From Closterium sp. Naga37s-1 (lineage: Eukaryota > Streptophyta > Zygnematophyceae > Desmidiales > Closteriaceae): a stretch of 64,000 nt of DNA. Below the pieces are notes generated by a model, which saw only the letters and a program-made list of their open reading frames with translations, had not been told where the DNA came from and ran no database searches. Location of the stretch: NCBI GenBank assembly GCA_947471745.1, contig CANJKZ010000174.1, forward strand, positions 3,457,001 through 3,521,000. Direction: 5' to 3'. The translations under genes and the position numbers were made by a program. Shown here one piece after another: positions 38,201-50,200 of this stretch (position 1 is its first letter; the number at the start of each line of letters is the position of its first letter).

Positions 38201-41200
38201 TTGCCAACAAGCTGGACGTCCACATTGCCAACAAGCTGGACGTCCACATTGCCAACAAGCTGGACGTCCACATTGCCAACAAGCTGGACGTCCACATTGC
38301 CAACAAGCTGGACGTCCACATTGCCAACAAGCTGGACGTCCACATTGCCAACAAGCTGGACGTCCACATTGCCAACAAGCTGGACGTCCACATTGCCAAC
38401 AAGCTGGACGTCCACATTGCCAACAAGCTGGACGTCCACATTGCCAACAAGCTGGACGTCCACATTGCCAACAAGCTGGACGTCCACATTGCCAACAAGC
38501 TGGACGTCCACATTGCCAACAAGCTGGACGTCCACATTGCCAACAAGCTGGACGTCCACATTGCCAACAAGCTGGACGTCCACATTGCCAACAAGCTGGA
38601 CGTCCACATTGCCAACAAGCTGGACGTCCACATTGCCAACAAGCTGGACGTCCACATTGCCAACAAGCTGGACGTCCACATTGCCAACAAGCTGGACGTC
38701 CACATTGCCAACAAGCTGGACGTCCACATTGCCAACAAGCTGGACGTCCACATTGCCAACAAGCTGGACGTCCACATTGCCAACAAGCTGGACGTCCACA
38801 TTGCCAACAAGCTGGACGTCCACATTGCCAACAAGCTGGACGTCCACATTGCCAACAAGCTGGACGTCCACATTGCCAACAAGCTGGACGTCCACATTGC
38901 CAACAAGCTGGACGTCCACATTGCCAACAAGCTGGACGTCCACATTGCCAACAAGCTGGACGTCCACATTGCCAACAAGCTGGACGTCCACATTGCCAAC
39001 AAGCTGGACGTCCACATTGCCAACAAGCTGGACGTCCACATTGCCAACAAGCTGGACGTCCACATTGCCAACAAGCTGGACGTCCACATTGCCAACAAGC
39101 TGGACCGTCCACATTGCCAACAAGCTGGACCTCCACATTGCCAACAAGCTGGACGTCCACATTGCCAACAAGCTGGACCTCCACATTGCCAACAAGCTGG
39201 ACGTCCACATTGCCAACAAGCTGGACGTCCACATTGCCAACAAGCTGGACGTCCACATTGCCAACAAGCTGGACGTCCACATTGCCAACAAGCTGGACGT
39301 CCACATTGCCAACAAGCTGGACGTCCACATTGCCAACAAGCTGGACGTCCACATTGCCAACAAGCTGGACGTCCACATTGCCAACAAGCTGGACGTCCAC
39401 ATTGCCAACAAGCTGGACGTCCACATTGCCAACAAGCTGGACGTCCACATTGCCAACAAGCTGGACGTCCACATTGCCAACAAGCTGGACGTCCACATTG
39501 CCAACAAGCTGGACGTCCACATTGCCAACAAGCTGGACGTCCACATTGCCAACAAGCTGGACGTCCACATTGCCAACAAGCTGGACGTCCACATTGCCAA
39601 CAAGCTGGACGTCCACATTGCCAACAAGCTGGACGTCCACATTGCCAACAAGCTGGACGTCCACATTGCCAACAAGCTGGACGTCCACATTGCCAACAAG
39701 CTGGACGTCCACATTGCCAACAAGCTGGACGTCCACATTGCCAACAAGCTGGACCTCCACATTGCCAACAAGCTGGACGTCCACATTGCCAACAAGCTGG
39801 ACGTCCACATTGCCAACAAGCTGGACGTCCACATTGCCAACAAGCTGGACGTCCACATTGCCAACAAGCTGGACGTCCACATTGCCAACAAGCTGGACGT
39901 CCACATTGCCAACAAGCTGGACGTCCACATTGCCAACAAGCTGGACGTCCACATTGCCAACAAGCTGGACGTCCACATTGCCAACAAGCTGGACGTCCAC
40001 ATTGCCAACAAGCTGGACGTCCACATTGCCAACAAGCTGGACCTCCACATTGCCAACAAGCTGGACGTCCACATTGCCAACAAGCTGGACCTCCACATTG
40101 CCAACAAGCTGGACCTCCACATTGCCAACAAGCTGGACCTCCACATTGCCAACAAGCTGGACCTCCACATTGCCAACAAGCTGGACCTCCACATTGCCAA
40201 CAAGCTGGACCTCCACATTGCCAACAAGCTGGACGTCCACATTGCCAACAAGCTGGACGTCCACATTGCCAACAAGCTGGACGTCCACATTGCCAACAAG
40301 CTGGACGTCCACATTGCCAACAAGCTGGACGTCCACATTGCCAACAAGCTGGACGTCCACATTGCCAACAAGCTGGACGTCCACATTGCCAACAAGCTGG
40401 ACGTCCACATTGCCAACAAGCTGGACGTCCACATTGCCAACAAGCTGGACGTCCACATTGCCAACAAGCTGGACGTCCACATTGCCAACAAGCTGGACGT
40501 CCACATTGCCAACAAGCTGGACGTCCACATTGCCAACAAGCTGGACGTCCACATTGCCAACAAGCTGGACGTCCACATTGCCAACAAGCTGGACGTCCAC
40601 AAGTGCCGTCAACATACACTGCCCAACAAGCTGGACGTCCACATTGCCAACAAGCTGGACGTCCACATTGCCAACAAGCTGGACGTCCACATTGCCAACA
40701 AGCTGGACGTCCACATTGCCAACAAGCTGGACGTCCACATTGCCAACAAGCTGGACGTCCACATTGCCAACAAGCTGGACGTCCACATTGCCAACAAGCT
40801 GGACGTCCACATTGCCAACAAGCTGGACGTCCACATTGCCAACAAGCTGGACGTCCACATTGCCAACAAGCTGGACGTCCACATTGCCAACAAGCTGGAC
40901 GTCCACATTGCCAACAAGCTGGACGTCCACATTGCCAACAAGCTGGACGTCCACATTGCCAACAAGCTGGACGTCCACATTGCCAACAAGCTGGACGTCC
41001 ACATTGCCAACAAGCTGGACGTCCACATTGCCAACAAGCTGGACGTCCACATTGCCAACAAGCTGGACGTCCACATTGCCAACAAGCTGGACGTCCACAT
41101 TGCCAACAAGCTGGACGTCCACATTGCCAACAAGCTGGACGTCCACATTGCCAACAAGCTGGACGTCCACATTGCCAACAAGCTGGACGTCCACATTGCC

Positions 41201-44200
41201 AACAAGCTGGACGTCCACATTGCCAACAAGCTGGACGTCCACATTGCCAACAAGCTGGACGTCCACATTGCCAACAAGCTGGACGTCCACATTGCCAACA
41301 ACCGTCCACATTGCCAACAAGCTGGACCTCCACATTGCCAACAAGCTGGACGTCCACATTGCCAACAAGCTGGACCTCCACATTGCCAACAAGCTGGACG
41401 TCCACATTGCCAACAAGCTGGACGTCCACATTGCCAACAAGCTGGACGTCCACATTGCCAACAAGCTGGACGTCCACATTGCCAACAAGCTGGACGTCCA
41501 CATTGCCAACAAGCTGGACGTCCACATTGCCAACAAGCTGGACGTCCACATTGCCAACAAGCTGGACGTCCACATTGCCAACAAGCTGGACGTCCACATT
41601 GCCAACAAGCTGGACGTCCACATTGCCAACAAGCTGGACGTCCACATTGCCAACAAGCTGGACGTCCACATTGCCAACAAGCTGGACGTCCACATTGCCA
41701 ACAAGCTGGACGTCCACATTGCCAACAAGCTGGACGTCCACATTGCCAACAAGCTGGACGTCCACATTGCCAACAAGCTGGACGTCCACATTGCCAACAA
41801 GCTGGACGTCCACATTGCCAACAAGCTGGACGTCCACATTGCCAACAAGCTGGACCTCCACATTGCCAACAAGCTGGACCTCCACATTGCCAACAAGCTG
41901 GACGTCCACATTGCCAACAAGCTGGACGTCCACATTGCCAACAAGCTGGACGTCCACATTGCCAACAAGCTGGACGTCCACATTGCCAACAAGCTGGACG
42001 TCCACATTGCCAACAAGCTGGACGTCCACATTGCCAACAAGCTGGACGTCCACATTGCCAACAAGCTGGACGTCCACATTGCCAACAAGCTGGACGTCCA
42101 CATTGCCAACAAGCTGGACGTCCACATTGCCAACAAGCTGGACGTCCACATTGCCAACAAGCTGGACGTCCACATTGCCAACAAGCTGGACCTCCACATT
42201 GCCAACAAGCTGGACCTCCACATTGCCAACAAGCTGGACCTCCACATTGCCAACAAGCTGGACCTCCACATTGCCAACAAGCTGGACCTCCACATTGCCA
42301 ACAAGCTGGACCTCCACATTGCCAACAAGCTGGACCTCCACATTGCCAACAAGCTGGACCTCCACATTGCCAACAAGCTGGACGTCCACATTGCCAACAA
42401 GCTGGACCTCCACATTGCCAACAAGCTGGACGTCCACATTGCCAACAAGCTGGACGTCCACATTGCCAACAAGCTGGACGTCCACATTGCCAACAAGCTG
42501 GACGTCCACATTGCCAACAAGCTGGACGTCCACATTGCCAACAAGCTGGACGTCCACATTGCCAACAAGCTGGACGTCCACATTGCCAACAAGCTGGACG
42601 TCCACATTGCCAACAAGCTGGACGTCCACATTGCCAACAAGCTGGACGTCCACATTGCCAACAAGCTGGACGTCCACATTGCCAACAAGCTGGACGTCCA
42701 CATTGCCAACAAGCTGGACGTCCACATTGCCAACAAGCTGGACGTCCACATTGCCAACAAGCTGGACGTCCACATTGCCAACAAGCTGGACGTCCACATT
42801 GCCAACAAGCTGGACGTCCACATTGCCAACAAGCTGGACGTCCACATTGCCAACAAGCTGGACGTCCACATTGCCAACAAGCTGGACGTCCACATTGCCA
42901 ACAAGCTGGACGTCCACATTGCCAACAAGCTGGACGTCCACATTGCCAACAAGCTGGACGTCCACATTGCCAACAAGCTGGACGTCCACATTGCCAACAA
43001 GCTGGACGTCCACATTGCCAACAAGCTGGACGTCCACATTGCCAACAAGCTGGACGTCCACATTGCCAACAAGCTGGACGTCCACATTGCCAACAAGCTG
43101 GACGTCCACATTGCCAACAAGCTGGACGTCCACATTGCCAACAAGCTGGACGTCCACATTGCCAACAAGCTGGACCTCCACATTGCCAACAAGCTGGACC
43201 TCCACATTGCCAACAAGCTGGACGTCCACATTGCCAACAAGCTGGACGTCCACATTGCCAACAAGCTGGACGTCCACATTGCCAACAAGCTGGACGTCCA
43301 CATTGCCAACAAGCTGGACGTCCACATTGCCAACAAGCTGGACGTCCACATTGCCAACAAGCTGGACCTCCACATTGCCAACAAGCTGGACCTCCACATT
43401 GCCAACAAGCTGGACGTCCACATTGCCAACAAGCTGGACGTCCACATTGCCAACAAGCTGGACGTCCACATTGCCAACAAGCTGGACGTCCACATTGCCA
43501 ACAAGCTGGACGTCCACATTGCCAACAAGCTGGACGTCCACATTGCCAACAAGCTGGACGTCCACATTGCCAACAAGCTGGACGTCCACATTGCCAACAA
43601 GCTGGACGTCCACATTGCCAACAAGCTGGACGTCCACATTGCCAACAAGCTGGACGTCCACATTGCCAACAAGCTGGACGTCCACATTGCCAACAAGCTG
43701 GACGTCCACATTGCCAACAAGCTGGACGTCCACATTGCCAACAAGCTGGACGTCCACATTGCCAACAAGCTGGACGTCCACATTGCCAACAAGCTGGACG
43801 TCCACATTGCCAACAAGCTGGACCTCCACATTGCCAACAAGCTGGACCTCCACATTGCCAACAAGCTGGACGTCCACATTGCCAACAAGCTGGACCTCCA
43901 CATTGCCAACAAGCTGGACGTCCACATTGCCAACAAGCTGGACGTCCACATTGCCAACAAGCTGGACGTCCACATTGCCAACAAGCTGGACGTCCACATT
44001 GCCAACAAGCTGGACGTCCACATTGCCAACAAGCTGGACGTCCACATTGCCAACAAGCTGGACGTCCACATTGCCAACAAGCTGGACGTCCACATTGCCA
44101 ACAAGCTGGACGTCCACATTGCCAACAAGCTGGACGTCCACATTGCCAACAAGCTGGACGTCCACATTGCCAACAAGCTGGACGTCCACATTGCCAACAA

Positions 44201-47200
44201 GCTGGACGTCCACATTGCCAACAAGCTGGACGTCCACATTGCCAACAAGCTGGACGTCCACATTGCCAACAAGCTGGACGTCCACATTGCCAACAAGCTG
44301 GACGTCCACATTGCCAACAAGCTGGACCGTCCACATTGCCAACAAGCTGGACGTCCACATTGCCAACAAGCTGGACCTCCACATTGCCAACAAGCTGGAC
44401 GTCCACATTGCCAACAAGCTGGACGTCCACATTGCCAACAAGCTGGACGTCCACATTGCCAACAAGCTGGACGTCCACATTGCCAACAAGCTGGACGTCC
44501 ACATTGCCAACAAGCTGGACGTCCACATTGCCAACAAGCTGGACGTCCACATTGCCAACAAGCTGGACGTCCACATTGCCAACAAGCTGGACGTCCACAT
44601 TGCCAACAAGCTGGACGTCCACATTGCCAACAAGCTGAACCTCCACATTGCCAACAAGCTGGACGTCCACATTGCCAACAAGCTGGACCTCCACATTGCC
44701 AACAAGCTGGACCTCCACATTGCCAACAAGCTGGACCTCCACATTGCCAACAAGCTGGACCTCCACATTGCCAACAAGCTGGACCTCCACATTGCCAACA
44801 AGCTGGACCTCCACATTGCCAACAAGCTGGACCTCCACATTGCCAACAAGCTGGACGTCCACATTGCCAACAAGCTGGACGTCCACATTGCCAACAAGCT
44901 GGACGTCCACATTGCCAACAAGCTGGACGTCCACATTGCCAACAAGCTGGACGTCCACATTGCCAACAAGCTGGACGTCCACATTGCCAACAAGCTGGAC
45001 GTCCACATTGCCAACAAGCTGGACGTCCACATTGCCAACAAGCTGGACGTCCACATTGCCAACAAGCTGGACGTCCACATTGCCAACAAGCTGGACGTCC
45101 ACATTGCCAACAAGCTGGACGTCCACATTGCCAACAAGCTGGACGTCCACATTGCCAACAAGCTGGACGTCCACATTGCCAACAAGCTGGACGTCCACAT
45201 TGCCAACAAGCTGGACGTCCACATTGCCAACAAGCTGGACGTCCACATTGCCAACAAGCTGGACCTCCACATTGCCAACAAGCTGGACCTCCACATTGCC
45301 AACAAGCTGGACCTCCACATTGCCAACAAGCTGGACCTCCACATTGCCAACAAGCTGGACCTCCACATTGCCAACAAGCTGGACGTCCACATTGCCAACA
45401 AGCTGGACGTCCACATTGCCAACAAGCTGGACGTCCACATTGCCAACAAGCTGGACGTCCACATTGCCAACAAGCTGGACGTCCACATTGCCAACAAGCT
45501 GGACGTCCACATTGCCAACAAGCTGGACGTCCACATTGCCAACAAGCTGGACGTCCACATTGCCAACAAGCTGGACGTCCACATTGCCAACAAGCTGGAC
45601 GTCCACATTGCCAACAAGCTGGACGTCCACATTGCCAACAAGCTGGACGTCCACATTGCCAACAAGCTGGACCTCCACATTGCCAACAAGCTGGACCTCC
45701 ACATTGCCAACAAGCTGGACGTCCACATTGCCAACAAGCTGGACGTCCACATTGCCAACAAGCTGGACGTCCACATTGCCAACAAGCTGGACGTCCACAT
45801 TGCCAACAAGCTGGACCGTCCACATTGCCAACAAGCTGGACGTCCACATTGCCAACAAGCTGGACGTCCACATTGCCAACAAGCTGGACGTCCACATTGC
45901 CAACAAGCTGGACGTCCACATTGCCAACAAGCTGGACGTCCACATTGCCAACAAGCTGGACGTCCACATTGCCAACAAGCTGGACGTCCACATTGCCAAC
46001 AAGCTGGACGTCCACATTGCCAACAAGCTGGACGTCCACATTGCCAACAAGCTGGACGTCCACATTGCCAACAAGCTGGACGTCCACATTGCCAACAAGC
46101 TGGACGTCCACATTGCCAACAAGCTGGACGTCCACATTGCCAACAAGCTGGACGTCCACATTGCCAACAAGCTGGACGTCCACATTGCCAACAAGCTGGA
46201 CGTCCACATTGCCAACAAGCTGGACGTCCACATTGCCAACAAGCTGGACGTCCACATTGCCAACAAGCTGGACGTCCACATTGCCAACAAGCTGGACGTC
46301 CACATTGCCAACAAGCTGGACCTCCACATTGCCAACAAGCTGGACCTCCACATTGCCAACAAGCTGGACGTCCACATTGCCAACAAGCTGGACGTCCACA
46401 TTGCCAACAAGCTGGACGTCCACATTGCCAACAAGCTGGACGTCCACATTGCCAACAAGCTGGACGTCCACATTGCCAACAAGCTGGACGTCCACATTGC
46501 CAACAAGCTGGACGTCCACATTGCCAACAAGCTGGACGTCCACATTGCCAACAAGCTGGACCTCCACATTGCCAACAAGCTGGACCTCCACATTGCCAAC
46601 AAGCTGGACGTCCACATTGCCAACAAGCTGGACGTCCACATTGCCAACAAGCTGGACGTCCACATTGCCAACAAGCTGGACGTCCACATTGCCAACAAGC
46701 TGGACGTCCACATTGCCAACAAGCTGGACGTCCACATTGCCAACAAGCTGGACGTCCACATTGCCAACAAGCTGGACGTCCACATTGCCAACAAGCTGGA
46801 CCTCCACATTGCCAACAAGCTGGACGTCCACATTGCCAACAAGCTGGACCTCCACATTGCCAACAAGCTGGACCTCCACATTGCCAACAAGCTGGACCTC
46901 CACATTGCCAACAAGCTGGACCTCCACATTGCCAACAAGCTGGACCTCCACATTGCCAACAAGCTGGACCTCCACATTGCCAACAAGCTGGACGTCCACA
47001 TTGCCAACAAGCTGGACCTCCACATTGCCAACAAGCTGGACGTCCACATTGCCAACAAGCTGGACGTCCACATTGCCAACAAGCTGGACGTCCACATTGC
47101 CAACAAGCTGGACGTCCACATTGCCAACAAGCTGGACGTCCACATTGCCAACAAGCTGGACGTCCACATTGCCAACAAGCTGGACGTCCACATTGCCAAC

Positions 47201-50200
47201 AAGCTGGACGTCCACATTGCCAACAAGCTGGACGTCCACATTGCCAACAAGCTGGACGTCCACATTGCCAACAAGCTGGACGTCCACATTGCCAACAAGC
47301 TGGACCTCCACATTGCCAACAAGCTGGACGTCCACATTGCCAACAAGCTGGACGTCCACATTGCCAACAAGCTGGACGTCCACATTGTCAACAAGCTGGA
47401 CGTCCACATTGCCAACAAGCTGGACGTCCACATTGCCAACAAGCTGGACGTCCACATTGCCAACAAGCTGGACGTCCACATTGCCAACAAGCTGGACGTC
47501 CACATTGCCAACAAGCTGGACGTCCACATTGCCAACAAGCTGGACCTCCACATTGCCAACAAGCTGGACGTCCACATTGCCAACAAGCTGGACGTCCACA
47601 TTGCCAACAAGCTGGACGTCCACATTGCCAACAAGCTGGACGTCCACATTGCCAACAAGCTGGACGTCCACATTGCCAACAAGCTGGACCTCCACATTGC
47701 CAACAAGCTGGACGTCCACATTGCCAACAAGCTGGACGTCCACATTGCCAACAAGCTGGACGTCCACATTGCCAACAAGCTGGACGTCCACATTGCCAAC
47801 AAGCTGGACGTCCACATTGTCAACAAGCTGGACGTCCACATTGCCAACAAGCTGGACCTCCACATTGCCAACAAGCTGGACGTCCACATTGCCAACAAGC
47901 TGGACGTCCACATTGCCAACAAGCTGGACGTCCACATTGTCAACAAGCTGGACGTCCACATTGCCAACAAGCTGGACGTCCACATTGCCAACAAGCTGGA
48001 CGTCCACATTGCCAACAAGCTGGACGTCCACATTGCCAACAAGCTGGACGTCCACATTGCCAACAAGCTGGACGTCCACATTGCCAACAAGCTGGACCTC
48101 CACATTGCCAACAAGCTGGACCTCCACATTGCCAACAAGCTGGACCTCCACATTGCCAACAAGCTGGACGTCCACATTGCCAACAAGCTGGACCTCCACA
48201 TTGCCAACAAGCTGGACGTCCACATTGCCAACAAGCTGGACGTCCACATTGCCAACAAGCTGGACGTCCACATTGCCAACAAGCTGGACGTCCACATTGC
48301 CAACAAGCTGGACGTCCACATTGCCAACAAGCTGGACGTCCACATTGCCAACAAGCTGGACGTCCACATTGCCAACAAGCTGGACGTCCACATTGCCAAC
48401 AAGCTGGACGTCCACATTGCCAACAAGCTGGACCTCCACATTGCCAACAAGCTGGACCTCCACATTGCCAACAAGCTGGACCTCCACATTGCCAACAAGC
48501 TGGACCTCCACATTGCCAACAAGCTGGACGTCCACATTGCCAACAAGCTGGACGTCCACATTGCCAACAAGCTGGACGTCCACATTGTCAACAAGCTGGA
48601 CGTCCACATTGCCAACAAGCTGGACGTCCACATTGCCAACAAGCTGGACGTCCACATTGCCAACAAGCTGGACGTCCACATTGCCAACAAGCTGGACGTC
48701 CACATTGCCAACAAGCTGGACGTCCACATTGCCAACAAGCTGGACCTCCACATTGCCAACAAGCTGGACGTCCACATTGCCAACAAGCTGGACCTCCACA
48801 TTGCCAACAAGCTGGACGTCCACATTGCCAACAAGCTGGACGTCCACATTGCCAACAAGCTGGACGTCCACATTGTCAACAAGCTGGACGTCCACATTGC
48901 CAACAAGCTGGACGTCCACATTGCCAACAAGCTGGACGTCCACATTGCCAACAAGCTGGACGTCCACATTGCCAACAAGCTGGACGTCCACATTGCCAAC
49001 AAGCTGGACCTCCACATTGCCAACAAGCTGGACGTCCACATTGCCAACAAGCTGGACCTCCACATTGCCAACAAGCTGGACCTCCACATTGCCAACAAGC
49101 TGGACCTCCACATTGCCAACAAGCTGGACGTCCACATTGCCAACAAGCTGGACCTCCACATTGCCAACAAGCTGGACGTCCACATTGCCAACAAGCTGGA
49201 CGTCCACATTGCCAACAAGCTGGACGTCCACATTGCCAACAAGCTGGACGTCCACATTGCCAACAAGCTGGACGTCCACATTGCCAACAAGCTGGACGTC
49301 CACATTGCCAACAAGCTGGACGTCCACATTGCCAACAAGCTGGACGTCCACATTGCCAACAAGCTGGACGTCCACATTGCCAACAAGCTGGACGTCCACA
49401 TTGCCAACAAGCTGGACCTCCACATTGCCAACAAGCTGGACCTCCACATTGCCAACAAGCTGGACCTCCACATTGCCAACAAGCTGGACGTCCACATTGC
49501 CAACAAGCTGGACGTCCACATTGCCAACAAGCTGGACGTCCACATTGCCAACAAGCTGGACGTCCACATTGTCAACAAGCTGGACGTCCACATTGCCAAC
49601 AAGCTGGACCTCCACATTGCCAACAAGCTGGACCTCCACATTGCCAACAAGCTGGACGTCCACATTGCCAACAAGCTGGACGTCCACATTGCCAACAAGC
49701 TGGACGTCCACATTGCCAACAAGCTGGACGTCCACATTGCCAACAAGCTGGACGTCCACATTGCCAACAAGCTGGACGTCCACATTGCCAACAAGCTGGA
49801 CGTCCACATTGCCAACAAGCTGGACGTCCACATTGCCAACAAGCTGGACCTCCACATTGCCAACAAGCTGGACCTCCACATTGCCAACAAGCTGGACGTC
49901 CACATTGCCAACAAGCTGGACGTCCACATTGCCAACAAGCTGGACGTCCACATTGCCAACAAGCTGGACGTCCACATTGCCAACAAGCTGGACCTCCACA
50001 TTGCCAACAAGCTGGACGTCCACATTGCCAACAAGCTGGACGTCCACATTGCCAACAAGCTGGACGTCCACATTGCCAACAAGCTGGACGTCCACATTGC
50101 CAACAAGCTGGACGTCCACATTGCCAACAAGCTGGACGTCCACATTGCCAACAAGCTGGACCTCCACATTGCCAACAAGCTGGACCTCCACATTGCCAAC

